A stretch of DNA of 64,000 nt from Heterobasidion occidentale (GCA_039111635.1 JBCAQO010000006.1:2790001-2854000), one strand, 5' to 3'. Counted from the first letter of the stretch, positions 24,468 to 37,218 are shown. The notes: generated by a model from the letters alone, not told the origin. Made by a program: numbers and translations.

Positions 24468-25640
24468 ATGAAGGTCAGGAGATCCACAGCACCTTTGCCC
24501 CTCGTCGACCAACATGTTCCTTGGCATCACCACCACCATAGTCTTGCTATCTTGCTATCGTATTCTATCCTGCCCTGTGTGGCCCAGGTGCAAACGTTCA
24601 GCCTTAATTGTGCCCAACACCCTGACGTGTAAGTCCAAAATATCTCGCTCGTGTTGCAGCAAGGCATACATGGTTTACATTCATCACTCTCTAGGTGTGA
24701 TAACCACTGTCACGCGTTCTTGTGCCATGACATCAGCACGCGCTTCTACTACGACGTGAACAGCGGCGGCGGAAATGGCACTCGTCGCCGCACTGCAATT
24801 GGTTGCGGTTCCAACAACTACTGCTCTCAGGGTACAGACTGCGACGAGGTTCCATATGTATCGACCTACGATGGAGTTTAGTGATCTGTGCATTTATGGA
24901 CACGCTGATATTGAATACTCATGACAGGTTTTGGTGTGCGTACCTACATTTCAGTGCCAATGCCAGATTTTTTATCGTTCTCGCTTTCGACAGTGTTATC
25001 CTGAACATGACACTGGAAGTGACCGCCTTGCGCAGAGCGGTACTACGCGATGTGTTAACCCTTCGCAGAATAGCCGTATGTCCAAGCCTTCTTTCTTACT
25101 GTGTTGATAGTGACCTGTACTTTAGGTCATGGACAGCAGCTAAGTCAATTCTGTCGTACTTCTGCTCTGCAAAACAGCGGTGCGTTGTGAGTGCCATAAA
25201 TCTATATCGAAATCATGGATCTTATCGTTGTTGCTTCGTTTGCTGCATTCACTCGTAAGCCCATTCTGTATGTCGTTCCTCTATACTAATTCACGCTGAG
25301 TCCTGTCTTAATATCAGCCATTGGGATGAATGGCTTGAGCCCTCTCTGCACTCAGATTCAAACTCAAGGTCAATCAGCCTGCCCGGACGACAGCGTGGGT
25401 ATATACCGTTACCGATCCACTCCAGCTACTCCGTCTTGCCCTGCTCGCGGCCGAAAGCTCGAGGTCGAGATCATCTCTGATCCACAGAAACATGCTAGTG
25501 GTTTGGTGGAGGTTCTGACCATGCTCAACCACGCTGTTCATGTGTTTGGACACGGTGAAGATCTGGTTGTTGGGGGACCTATCTGGTCAACGGACGACGA
25601 GGGAAACACAATTTATGACACAATCACAAAGATTAACTAG
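24468..25640 (+). CDS. Secreted NucA/NucB-type DNase-like protein
   Basis: Fungal relatives of bacterial sporulation nuclease NucB. After an intron of about 70 nt the frame reads CDNHCHAFLCHDISTRFYYD, then SNNYCSQGTDCDEVPYVSTY, matching the CDE-P-aST active-site signature of the NucA/NucB domain, then CYPEHDTGSDRLAQSGTTRC and NPSQNSRHGQQLSQF. Cys richness fits secretion. The natural start at 24,514 gives a signal peptide but an 8-bp tandem duplication at 24,544-24,559 throws it out of frame; an upstream ATG at 24,468 is in the mature frame and gives a longer N-terminus. The last exon (from about 25,320, ending DTITKIN) may belong to this gene or be a separate short gene starting at 25,215. 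Introns around 24,876-24,996 are uncertain. Confidence 0.65.
24544..24559. repeat. 8-bp tandem duplication in the signal-peptide region
   Basis: TTGCTATC occurs twice without interruption. Removing one copy joins the ATG at 24,514 in frame to a textbook signal peptide ending LPCVAQ and the mature protein, so the duplication appears to be a recent slippage event. Confidence 0.75.
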
Positions 25641-26265
25641 CATGAGCCAGCATTTACTTTTGCTGCATCTTATTGAATTATAGTCATTTGAAGACGATCG
25701 TCATGACATTGGGCAATGCTAGCGCAAGCGGGGCACTGCGGCGGACACCGGCGCTTGCTCTTACGCAAATGGCGATCCGCATCGAGCAGTGGGAGGTGCT
25801 GGCCTCCGCTGGGAGGTGTGCAGCGAAAGAGAGTCGCCGTCGTGGAAGCTGTCTACACGAATGGATGAATTTCAGTAATTGAGAAGATTGCCAGTAGCTC
25901 GTTCGGGAGTAGGCGGTGTTGCACCTGCTCACTTTTGCGTGCACATCCTCAAGGAGGATGACATTGGTCTGGAGCTTTCTGATTTCGGAGAGTGTGCATT
26001 CTGTGACGTCCCGAGAAATGGCATCGATACGTGCGACATTCCGATTTGAATCGAATGAACGCTAAGTTAAACTCATTGGGTAGGAGCGCCTTGAGCACAG
26101 TGCAAAACTGAATAATGCGACCTTGTTGCAAAATGAGATTATTGCATTGTATCACATTAATCATCTTCCATGTATCTACGCATGTCAAAACAAAGCAACA
26201 TCAATTAAACGCAAAGGGTGTTCAACAAGGATTTCTGTACCGCGACTAGCCTCAGGCCTCAATTA
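25641..26265. other. Intergenic region with a possible minus-strand F-box-like relic
   Basis: On the minus strand between about 26,070 and 25,870 a helical segment (ARIDAISRDVTECTLSEIRK, then LQTNVILLEDVHAK) is followed, one frame over, by RLLPNELLAIFSI, which resembles the start of a basidiomycete F-box after a coiled coil. The frame breaks and stops within 20 residues, so at most a fragment. Otherwise nothing seen. Confidence 0.3.
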
Positions 26266-29200
26266 TCAAAACTCATCCACGCACCGACAATTGCAGTCTG
26301 CAACAGCACAAACACCGTGAGATCTCCCCCCAGCCTCGCCGTAAAACCACTCGAGAATGTGCGCAGCGTGTCCACCGTGCCGACATGTCTGGCAGAACAA
26401 GATCGCGTCGTCGATCGTGTCTGCACGGAATACGCACACATTCTCAGTCAGAGTATAAGCAGTGGAAGAGTGCACGCACCTCGCAAAAGCGCGTTGTGGT
26501 GCGAGAGTTGGGCATTTCGCACAGAGTCAGGCACGATAGTCAGGTGCATGAGGCAGATCGAGCAGCGCGGAAGCGCACGGTTACACGAAGGACACACCGT
26601 CGACTACAACGGAAGTGAACAAGGTCAGCAACGCGACATATACAAAGGAAAGGACAGTCCAACGCACTCGGCTTACGCCTGCAGATTCCTGTGGTGCGCC
26701 GATCACCTTGCTACAGTAATTACAACGGATTAGGATCTGCGGGGGCACAACTTCCACACGCTCAATCTCGCCCGCTCGCACGAGCTCCTGCATCATCTGC
26801 CCGCGCTCGACGTCGAATTGGCACCGGTGGTGGAACAGCCTCCATCCGTCGAGCAGATCGCGGTACGCCGCGAGCCAGCGCTCGACACGCGGATCGCGCA
26901 CATGGTGTGGGTGCACGTGAGCGCCCAGCAGTGCCGCGGTCTGGACGTCGCCCGTAGAGTCGACATAGCCCTGCAGCACGTCGAGCCCCGCACGCGAGAG
27001 CCCAGTAACGACGAGCCCGGCAGGGTCGCCCCGTGCCGCCGTGCGTGCGGCGATGCGTCGCAAGAACGCGGAAAGCGCGCTGTCGTCCAGGAATTGGAGT
27101 GCTACAGCAAGCCGCTCGCGCAGCGGAAGCGCATCCTCCTCAAGGACTTCCGACCAGTCTCCCAAAGCGAGGCAGGTCAGCATCGCGCGGAAGTAGGGGT
27201 CCTCGAGTCGCACGATGAGGCGTTCACAGTGTGCGAGAAACTCGGGCGTCTTGCTATTCGTCGAGCTCGTTGGTGCGAGGGCAGCCAGAGTACCAGACAT
27301 CATGTGATGAGCTTCGTCTGGATAAGAAGGGTGTTAGTTTTCATACATGGACATCCTCAATCGATGTAAGTACCTTTACTCCGCATGAGAAGGTCAACTG
27401 CCTTGTTATACTCAGCGATGAACACAAGCCAGCAAGCCGCCTGCGAATACCTCCCTTGCTTCTCCCAGTTATCGATTGTCACCGCAATATCTTCCTCTTT
27501 CAGACTCCAACCACATAGCTCCAGCGCAAACCGTCGCTGAACGAGCTTGCTCGTCGCCGCTGCCGGCTTCCACGAGTCGCGTTCGAGGATGTCGAGCCCA
27601 TGATACGCACAGAGCACTAATATAGCGGCCCCAAACTCAGAGAGCACCTCCGTGCGCTGCCTTCCGCGGCGGGAGCGTGTATGCGCAACCTTTTCTGGAT
27701 CTGCCGGGTCGAGGAGTGATTTAGTAGGAGGCGCCGGTGAGGAGTGGACTGTGGCGGGAGCGCTAGCGCTTGATGATGGGAAGCCCTCCCAGATTCCGAG
27801 TATACCCTGCGTAGAGAAATTATATCCATTGAATCGAGACGCTGGGCCACTGAGAAGCCGACGTGCGTCTGTGAAAAGTAAGGTCAGCAGCTCGAGCTCT
27901 ATGATCTTGAACAACGAGACTCGCGTTCGACCCAATACCACACTTCCTCAAGTGTTTTTCCATCCTCTTGTTCATTCCGCAAGATTGTCATGTTATGCGC
28001 AGGCTGAGAGTGTCATCCATCAGTACAACTGCATCAACACGATTGAAAGGGGTGACCTCACGTTGGCGAGCCCATATCCCTGCGCAACTCGCCGCCGCAT
28101 CACAACCGTCACATCCTCTTCGACGATGCTCTGGATTCTGTCCGCAGCCTTGCGGCGCACCCTACTCCTCACCCTCGAGACACTCTTACTCTTCGATACA
28201 TCCGTTAGCAATATATTTGGGGATTCCCCCGTTACTGCCGCGCCCGCCTTCATACGCGGGGAGTTCGGCTGACTGCGGATCGAAGGACTGTATGGTGTGC
28301 CCTTTGCATGCATCCCTTCGGCTTCTCTGGGTGTAGGTGCACAGGCACTGCACGTGGAGAAGGCCTTGCAGATGATGACTCGAGTGCAGGGAACCCGTCT
28401 TCGTCCCCGCGGCCAAACATCGGCGCGAGCGAAGGCCGGCCACGCCCGCGTTCTGTGCCATCTGTAGTCGGATGCGCGCTAGCCGCGCGAGAGCCCAACG
28501 GGTCAGGTGGGACTTCGCTTGCCATGGTCAGCGTCCACGGTTCAGGAGGCGGGTCACCGGCAGGTATTCCAGCGAAGACACGGTAAGACGTCCCAGCTGC
28601 GATGGCGAGCGTGCCGCGCGGGCTCCAAGGCGCGTGCGATGGAGTGTCGTGGACTGAGGACACCTCGAGGTCGCCGTCCTTATTGACGACCATTATAGAG
28701 GATGCGAGCGGGTTAGGGCGCTCACTTGGCATGAGCGCGAAGGACGCGAGCGGGTGGCCGAAGCGTTTCGCTGAAAGTCTGACATCAGTGGCGCAGCAAA
28801 AAGAGGGATATAGACCAGGATAAACTGCTGACATTTGCGCGTGTCTGCTAGAACGATATTGTAGGGAATCGATTGCTGGGGCTCATTTGAAGCGCTTGAG
28901 CCTGTTGACCCGCTCCACGGGAGTATATTCGTTGGGTTTGCCCACGAAAGTTTGCCTGACTTTCCGCCCGACCCCGACCCCTGCGAGGGCAGCTCTTTCG
29001 ATATCAGCCTGCGCTTGACGGAGGGCTCGCGTCCACCGCTTCCGATCTCAGTATATCCCAAAATCGGATGTGGGAAGCGTCGCGTTCGAGCGTCGCCAGC
29101 ACCCCGCTCCGCGAATGATAAAATTCAAGCTGCGTGACGCCAACATTCACATCGCGAGCCCCGTCAGAGCGCACATCATGTGCGGAGAAGCTGAGGAGTG

Positions 29201-30094
29201 GGGACACGAGCTTGCGCGCGTCCCAGAGCGTGACAATGCCGTCTCCGGCAGCTGCCAAACGGTGTGGATTGTGCGGATCGGAGACGAGTGAATGTATGCG
29301 CCCGACCACCGGGGCCGTTGCAGGAGGAGTCGACGAGCGAAGATCGAACAGTCGCAGGGAGCGGTGCGATATGCCAGCAGCGAGCAACTGGGTACTCTGG
29401 GGAAGCCATGTGATGCTATGGACCGACTCAGCAGCCGCGTGTGCTTGCAGGATGCGGGGATCACTGCGGGGCCCAAAGTCGACGCGGGTTATAGGTGGAT
29501 AAACGCGGGTTGACGAGGAAGCAGAGGGCGGGGTTTGAGGCGTGATAGCGCGAGCAGGCGAGGGAGATGAGGTCACGGTTGGGGGGTTGGTGGATGGAGG
29601 GGTGTTCAGAGAGAGGGTTGTGGTGGTAGATTGAATGTCCCAAATGACAAGGCTTGCTTCTCCGCGAGCTTTGTCCATTCCAACGGCGAGATAGTTGGGG
29701 GCGACAGGGCAGAAGGCTAGGGACGTACAGGCGCGTTGGCTCTTCGCAGGGAGACTGGCATGTGGCCCGCGTCCCAGGACATGTTCCTTTCCATACCGCG
29801 TCGATTCGAGCCGCATGAGATCTACACGACCTGTATTCAGGCCGATCGCGAGCAAGTCGTCGTAGGAGGGATGTGGCGACCATGCAAAGCACTGCGCAAG
29901 CTGAGTACATTGTCGTCCCAAAGCTTAATATGCAAGCGCACCTTCATAGACTGAAGGTCCTGCTGTGAAGTAACATGTCGAATGGTCAATTCAGTAGGCG
30001 ACCATTCATACAGTGTGATCTGTGAGGCCCCTCCGACGATGAACCTATTCTCCCCGCGCGGGTGCCAGAGCAACCGTTTCTCAGACTGGACCAT
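26266..30094 (-). CDS. GATOR2/SEACAT WD40 subunit Mio (Sea4)
   Basis: Positive regulator of TORC1 at the vacuole. Reading from 30,094 (MVQSEKRLLWHP), WD40-type segments run through the first exons: FAWSPHPSYDDLLAIGLNTG, SLAFCPVAPNYLAVGMDKAR, SLRLFDLRS and HIRFWDIL. The middle is helical (MRRRVAQGYGL, EVLSEFGAAILVLCAYHGLD, DNWEKQGRYSQAACWLVFIA). The C-terminus has the paired zinc fingers of the family: LIRCNYCSKVIG in one exon, FCQTCRHGGHAAHILEWF in the last, and a final CAVADCNCRCVDEF. About eight exons; the ones between 27,950 and 28,900 are less precisely bounded. The reading frame looks intact, and the length is as expected for the family. Confidence 0.88.
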
Positions 30095-30381
30095 GTTGCA
30101 CTACAACTCGTGTGACGCCCTTTACCTATACTCCTCTCAGACGAAAGGATGAGCTAGACGGAGACGCATGGTAGGTGTAAGTTGAGACTGGCTAGTGGTG
30201 AGTCAATTGAGGAAACAGAGGGAAACAATCCAGTTTCGGCGCTGTGCGGCAGTGTGCGGCGAGGTGCGGCACTGGTGCGCCCTTTCAGTGCCCTTTCACC
30301 TCCTCTCACTGACGAGCTTCGACTGCCAAATCATTAATCACCAATTGCAATCAATCTTCAGGGTTTTACCAGCTTACCAGA

Positions 30382-31294
30382 ATGGCTATTCCCAGCTGCC
30401 TACAAACTCATACAACCCCTTGCGGCATGCACGCATCACTCCTTTCAGACGAAGTCTCGAGCATGTATTGTCGCTCAAGGCACCATCGCCACGATTCAAA
30501 ACTACTATCTCGGAACCCTCATTCAATAGAGTCTATCAGTGTTATCTCAAAGAATTCGCTACTCCAGGATCTGAGTCCTCGTGCAGCGGACACCGTTCTT
30601 AGCACGCCCGATCCAGTTGACGGTGCTGGTGGATTAGAGACAGGCGAGGAAATGCAAACGGTCAATATCAAGAGTCCAACACGGAGGGGTCTATTGTATT
30701 GGCCGGGCACTGCAGTGGGATTTTATGGTGCGCCAGACTGTTCATTCGTCTAGTTTCCTTGTCGATCTGCCTTTATTTGTAGAAGGAATCCCTTCCGGAC
30801 TCGTGCAGGTGAGTTGTCAGACTTCATCATGGTTGGAACTCATAATCACGTACTTAGCCATCAACTATTCCCTACTAGACTCGTTGAACCAGTCTCCTAC
30901 ACCATTTCCACTACAACTTGTCTAGGCAACGGAGGCTATCATCACCTCATAAACACGCTCAGTATCTCTGCCAGACGTCCGGCGGGTCATATTGCTTTGA
31001 GTTTGATGCGGTACGTTCTTGAGCACGAATGGGATATACCTGGAGCAATCTTGCTATTCAGCCCTTGGTGCGTATGATGGAGTTGGAAACCCTCGCAACC
31101 TCATCTCCCAAATTATCCCCCTTATTTCGCTTCCTCAGTCCTGACAATACCTTTTCGAGATTCTTTCTTGCACCTCTCCGGCATGATGAGGATATATGTC
31201 ACTCATCATATATCAACCCCGCCCTCGACCATCTCGCACCCCGCTGGACAGCAACCTTCATCTCATCAGACGCTGACGAAGTATCTTCCTTCTA
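30382..31294 (+). pseudogene. Alpha/beta hydrolase (hydrolase_3-like) relic
   Basis: The stretch 30,960-31,294 keeps features of fungal alpha/beta hydrolase_3 proteins: AGHIALSLMRYVLEHEWDIP, GAILLFSPW, then YINPALDHLAPRW and FISSDADEV near the catalytic Asp region. The nucleophile elbow expected before GHIALS (Gly-Asp-Ser-Ala-Gly-Gly) instead reads ISARRPAGH, so the catalytic Ser motif is destroyed, and frames change around 30,800-30,960. The upstream part (from 30,382) aligns only weakly to the family. Alternative: untraced splicing; but the elbow loss argues for a relic. Confidence 0.5.
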
Positions 31295-32850
31295 AATTTC
31301 ATTCCTTGTGTGCACCTTGACTGAAGGAGCAATTGTGACGCACAAGACGGAGGAGCCCACCAACTGCTATGATCTCCTGATCATTGACATCGTCGTTGGC
31401 GCAATCTTTGTAAATGGGTGTCGCGTAACTGAAGATCGGCCTGGTCTTTCGATATGCAGCGCAAAGACTATATTTGGGTGTGCCCCTGCCGGCATTGACA
31501 ATGCTGACCATCTGTTGTGCTAGAAGTTGCCACGACATCGGTGGTCCAGTGCCTCGTTTCTCAACGGTGTGTTCCCTATCTCTCCATAAAAATTGCCTTT
31601 GGTACCTTGTAAGCGACGCAGATGTTGTTATGATATTGCTTTGCCAGATGCCGCTATTGACTTCTGTCAGCAAGGCATTGTCTATCCCGAGGTACCCATT
31701 GTCCTCACGAGATTCCACATCTTACCCTTTATCACACCTTTTTCTCGAAGCATACAACGATCTGCGCATCGATAGATTCCCTTCATCATCTGGACCCGCA
31801 GCACTCATTATGCTCGATATCTATCAGTGCACCTTCGGTGTTTTTGTGTCTAATGCGCTCTCCGATACAATTGCGAGCCGATGACCCACCCACACGATAC
31901 TGGCCAACTTGCGCACAGTAGCTCGCCGATTCCAAAAATATCTGCACTAGCCTGCAATCTACTACTGGAATATCACTCAACATGACCACCTCCGTTTGCC
32001 TTGAGCGCCTTGTCGTTCACATGATACCTTTGCAGGAGAGGGTTGAAGAACGAGGCCTTCCTTGTCAAATCGACTGCGCGTCCGCCTGCTCATCAGTGTT
32101 CTTGGTACCTCCTCAATAGACCATAACCTGCGTCCATTGTCCGGGAAAATGGCCTGCACTCGCGAACGCCTGTAAGCAAACCGATTTTGTGTCGCACCGC
32201 CTTCGCCGCATTTTTGCAATGCTTGATCATCCAACTACTCTAGCACAAACAGCAGCTCCAGGTCGGACGGGTCGCTGTCAGGACTAGGGGGCAGGTCGCT
32301 GGCCTACCTGGACTCTACCTGGACTCGTTGGGGAACCGGGCTCTGAGGGGATTCTACCTCATCTGCCAGCGCTGATCCAAGGCGAACTGACCGCCATCTC
32401 AAGACTAGGCGAATGGGCTCGATGCACAAAATCTCTCAAAAGTTTAGATCACACACAGGCGCTGGGCACCTTTGTGCAGGGATCCACGTTGTTGAACAAA
32501 TTGTAAACAGATCAACCCTATCTGCGAATTCACAGGCTGTATGCTTACGGCTTGATCATATGGCCCTGCAGGAGCTACGCGCTGTGGAAATGAAGAATTT
32601 CTGTGGCGAGGATGCCCGCAGCAAAAGGGTGCAGCGAGTGCCATATGACATCACATGTTTTCTGTTTCGCAAGCGGCATCATGAATCCTCTTCCCTTTCA
32701 AGTCAGCTCAGCTCAGACAAAAAAGTCAAAGCGAACTGCCGAGTCATGTGGCTGGTCGCGACACATATACAGTGCCACCGCCATCATGAATGCTCTCTCA
32801 TACGGACGCCTCTGCACTTATCAAACGTTACACATTCCGCTTCTCACAAT
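31295..32850. other. 1.5-kb stretch without a supported gene
   Basis: Short open frames occur on both strands (for example 31,474-31,884 plus and 31,299-31,718 minus) but none has a domain or convincing splice pattern. The last 200 bases are the 5' region of the next F-box copy and resemble the 5' region of the arm copy near 6,770-6,905. Confidence 0.45.
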
Positions 32851-34959
32851 ATGTCTGTGTCCCCATCTTCAGTTGTTTCACGACACATTTCCAAAAAGGT
32901 CAAGGCTCAACCTCGTCGGAGAGTTTCATCTAGTCTGAAGACGGCGGGGGGCTCCGAGCACCGTGCCAAAATAGAGCATCTCTTCCCAATTCCTCTGGAA
33001 CTTCATTTTGAGGTATGCTCGCTCTGACCTTCAACGAAGAACCCAGCTTTCACATCGTTTCGTCATCAGATTCTCTGGGATCTTGGCCCCAACGACTTAC
33101 TCAACTTGGCGCGAACTAACAAGTCATTTCGCGCCCTGCTTCGGGATAAAGCATGTGTCGTGTACTGGAAAGCAGCACTGATAACCTATCAGTTCCTTCC
33201 CCATCATCCTCCAGGCATGCCTCTCCGCATGTTCGCTAGTCTCGCATTTGAGACATTTTGCCAGGTATATAGGTTGAGGGCACATGGTTATGTGCTTGTT
33301 TGACATTGAATCCAATACAGAGATGTTCCTCGGATGAAATTTGCCGAGCATACTGCATTGATTTTGTCCGCTTTGTCCGCTTGTGCAAAAGCTGTTTCAA
33401 GAAACGGTGCGTAGCCTATGGCCAAATTACTTGAGGTTCGGCCCATTGAACTAATCTTCTTCTCACCGGATCAGATTTATCGAGCATCCAAGATGCCCTA
33501 GAGGATCAATGACATCGCCTGGAAGAATGCACGGCTCCTAACCGGGTATTATGTTGGGCCTGACATGACGCGAATTCTCTCACATAGACGGTCTCTTCGT
33601 AAGCTTACCAAGGAGCTCCGAGAGACCCCGCCGCAGTATCAAGACGAAGAACTCTCAGAATTTTCAGCCTCTCTAAACCTACGTGGTTTCCGAGTGCGTC
33701 ACTCTCCTAACCTATATGGAATCATGATAACAATTGGATGTAGCCCAAAAAATGGTTCAAACGACTTGTTGATGAGAAAAGAAGAGAACACCAAGCTATG
33801 ATCAAACGAAAAGATCAAGAAATCCGACATCGTAGATTTGAGAGGTGAGTCGAACCACACTGACCGATTCCTGATTCTGAGAATTTGTCTGTACCATAGG
33901 ATCTTGGCTCACTTGAAGCAAATTGGCTATGAACAGCCGCTTGCCAATACTGATATAAGACGGTCTTTGGAGCATCATCGTCTAGTTGACGTTGCCCAGG
34001 AATTGGATTTTGCAGGTTAGACCATTCAAACCTTCCTGCTCTTTCAGCATTGACATTACATGCTTCCGCGCAGAATGGCTCAAAATAAAGGTCCACATAA
34101 TCAATCATGTAGAGAACCGCGCTTTTCGAGCTGCGTTGGACCAGCGCTTTATCAGTCTCGCTGTAACTATTGCTTGGTATGGAATCCGAGTTCCCTGATG
34201 TTGCGATGCCATAACAACCACGTCGACATTGCTCTCCTTCCCGAGGTCAAGAGAGTGCTGGACGTTCGCTACGACAACGCGAGATATCAGAGCTCGAATG
34301 GGACAATCTCCGTAAAGTCATTCCAGTTGCATTCATTCGATGGCGGCGCACCGTCGACTCCAAATTGGCCAAGTCCTATCCTGCACTTGCTCCTGTGTTC
34401 AAGCAATTCGGAACCCTCGATCACCTGCAACTGTCTTCGCGTGCCGACAGCCTGCGTGTAATGAAATATCGCGTAGTGTGGCATACGCTGAGCTGAGCTC
34501 TCATGCTTGTTGCAACGAGCGTACCAGGGCATATGATGACTCCAGTTTCATTCGAAGGATCTGTCTACAAGTATGCCGCAATGCACTACTTTCAGCATGA
34601 GCCGTGGTCTGCACGCACTCTAACAATCCACCGAAGATCAGACAAGGTGAAGGACGTTATGCGTGCCTGCGGTGCGGACCCAAATATGGACCTTTTCTTG
34701 GGACAAGATGTATAGCAAAAACATTCGGCTTCGTTGTGCCTTGTGGCGAATCATCAGAGGTCCAGGGGCGTCACGATGGGCTGGCGAACTGCGGTAAGCA
34801 TACAACTGATTTCGAGCTCTGACAGGAGACTGACCCCCCTTGCTGTTCCAACTTTCCATAACGTAGGTGGATCATGCACTTTTTAAACACGATTCCATAT
34901 CGCGTGTGGAATGGAGGCGGGCCAGCAAAACCGTGTCAATACAAGCACGTTCAACTTGA
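32851..34959 (+). pseudogene. F-box protein gene, central copy 1, probably degraded
   Basis: Paralogue of the arm F-box gene. Exon 1 (32,851-33,012) carries HLFPIPLELHFE, exon 2 (33,070-33,264) ILWDLGPNDLLNLARTNKSF, and exon 3 (33,321-33,406) a Cys-pair RCSSDEICRAYC then RLCKSCFKKR. In exon 4, starting at 33,475, the sequence at about 33,508 lacks one base relative to the arm copy so the frame breaks. Further shifts occur around 34,015 and 34,430-34,500. The C-terminal exon VDHALFKHDSISRVEW ends at 34,959. The first three exons are intact; the later damage suggests a dead or truncated product. Confidence 0.65.
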
Positions 34960-35510
34960 GAAGAGGACCGAGAATACTCACGCCAGGCATTCCCAGAGCA
35001 TGGCACTTGCGGCCTCTGTGAAGATCAACACCTAGAACAGCATGATGATAAAAGGGCGCTTGCCTTCTCTAAGCAAGTTCCTCCCATCATGCTGCCAGGT
35101 GGCTGCTCTTGCTCATAAATCGCATATTGCAGATATTGCGGATGTCATATAAATGCTGAATCTCAAGTACGTCCGTACGTTCCTATGCCGGTAGCGATTC
35201 TGCCTGGGAGCCATAAAGCAAGCAAGCAACTGACAAGAACAGAGCAAGTATGGTTGGAGAAAGGCCTCGCTGCAATTTCGAGCTGTGGATAAAATGTGCT
35301 GTATGTTTCTGATACGGCGATAGAATGAATGGTACCGGTGCATCAGCAGCGTTGTCCGATTCGAAAAAAATTACATCGAGATTTGAAAAGCTTCACTGCT
35401 CACGGATTCTCCACCTATTCTTGTTTTACTGGTGGCCAATAGAATCCCACACTTTTAAATTCAGCTCGGCTTCAAAGGCCAAAGCAAGCTAAGTCAGTGT
35501 AATTCTGTTA
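34960..35510. other. Intergenic region
   Basis: Between an F-box copy and an F-box fragment. The last 80 bases resemble the 5' flank of the F-box copy at 39,519 (shared CTCTTTCAAACACACGAC). No gene. Confidence 0.45.
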
Positions 35511-36170
35511 TACTACCGCTGCGTGCGCTCTTTCAAACACACGACTACCTTCTCGTAGATTCAGGAGTCTTCCCTTACTTTCCTAAGTACGGCACATCTC
35601 CCGGAAGGTCTGAAATCGACTCTGTCTGAAGCTTATTGGTCTGAAAAGCGTAGTACGATCCGGCCACCATACCACAGCAGCGTGCAGAACTTCCCAAATC
35701 TTCTGGAAAGGATTCTTGAAGTTCGCTTAAGTGCACATTAAACTAAGGCGCCGGCCTCGTATTCGAGAGATATTGCCACGGTGGATCTAGAGTCCACGAT
35801 TGCACGCATGGTCAATTGATATTGATTCTGATACAGAACTCCTTTCAGACTCTGCCAAGTATCATGGATCTCGCTTTTCCGCTTGTGCAAAGGCCGTTAT
35901 CAGAAGCTGTGTGTGTTCTGTACCGCTTGTACCGTTGTCTATCGAACTGATCTCCCTATGCGTGTGCGAATATCGCGTGGGCAGGATGTGCATGCTGAGC
36001 ATCAACTGGGTCTGTCGCGTGGTCTAGGAGCGGACCAGGCGCGTGCACCAAATGTCCCGGGTTCCTGTGTCCTTCAAAGCGAGGATGAGGATTTTCTAAT
36101 GAGTTCGCAGAGTCTCGCCGTCGATCTGGAGTCCAGAAAGCTGCCAAAACTGTGTGTGTATCACTGACGA
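35511..36170 (+). pseudogene. F-box gene fragment
   Basis: Nucleotide similarity to 39,440-39,665 is clear: both have CTCTTTCAAACACACGAC, a block like TCTGGAATCGACTC, a GCTGAAAA segment followed by a GGATCCG/GATCCGG block, and CAGAACTTCCCAAATCTTCTGGA for CAGCTCTTCCCAATTCCTCTGGA. A second piece at about 35,880-35,930 resembles the Cys-pair exon (GCTTGTGCAAAGGC). Intervening exons are gone and no frame is open. It shows a third central copy existed. Confidence 0.55.
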
Positions 36171-37218
36171 GCGGAACCTACTGGTTCTTCGCAAGACGAA
36201 AAGCGGACACAAGGTCGATGGAAAGGTGTTACGCGTGATTTGAGGCGATACAACAGTGTTGAAACCCATAGCCAGGGTGATGCAGTGAAAGTTCGATCAA
36301 TGTTCCCGCATCCGCATAACTAGTCGCATATATGCAGCGAGAAAGACTTCCATGCCTGAATAAACGACATGGACAACACCGAGACAATGCTAACCTGCGG
36401 ATACGTCACGATGTACTCGTCAGACCGCCCTCTCGTATTGCCTCTAAATTATACTGTACATTCTTGCGATATTTGCTAGCCAGATCCGCAGCTGTCTTCA
36501 CGTGGGCATTCGCTCGGAGCACTTCCTGGGAGGACAGTTCGCGATGGGAGGATGAAGGAGGATGAGCAATAATCATGCTGGCCTTGTGAGACGAACAATT
36601 GAACGGACTCGCCTCGACGCAGTGATTGAGTTCGAGAATCAGCTCCGTACACTTATCCTGCTCACAGCATCACAACGGCCCAAAACGCCGTAAATCCCTA
36701 TGGAATGAATTCTAAGTGTGGTGCGCGCCTCACCACGTTCTTTACGATGCGCTCGAGCAGGATCGCCTGTCGCTGCATGCGGGTTCTCCATTGTGTCGCA
36801 ACCAGAGGGAATCTCCTTCAATAGTATTCTCGCAGACGTGACTAATAGACTTGGACTTGAAAGATGCAGTGGTCGTTGCCGGACGCTGCTGGACGATGGA
36901 TGCACAAGCTTCGGGGAGTCTTCGAGGCTGTTGCGCAGCTCTGCAGAGGGACGTCGTCACGGCTAATTCCGAAAGGCGGCCATTTGCTGGTTTTTTTTCT
37001 TTCTAGATCTGTTGTTCCTATTCGGGCGCGTACAGCGTAAAGCAAAACGAGTGAACGTTCCAACCGTCACCTCCTTCTCCCTCCATTTCTTGTCACTAGT
37101 GAGTGGAACAAAAAGAACGCGCCAGGTCAAAGGTGAAAACATACCGCTCCGGATAGGAACAGACTGCAGCATCTTGATTCTCAAAGCGCTCCCCCTGTTA
37201 CTGTTATTCCTCAATATC
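36171..37218. other. Intergenic region upstream of the deaminase pseudogene
   Basis: No gene recognised. Short open frames are incoherent. The DNA immediately before 37,219 is not similar to the region upstream of the intact deaminase gene, so the duplication starts close to the start codon. Confidence 0.45.
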
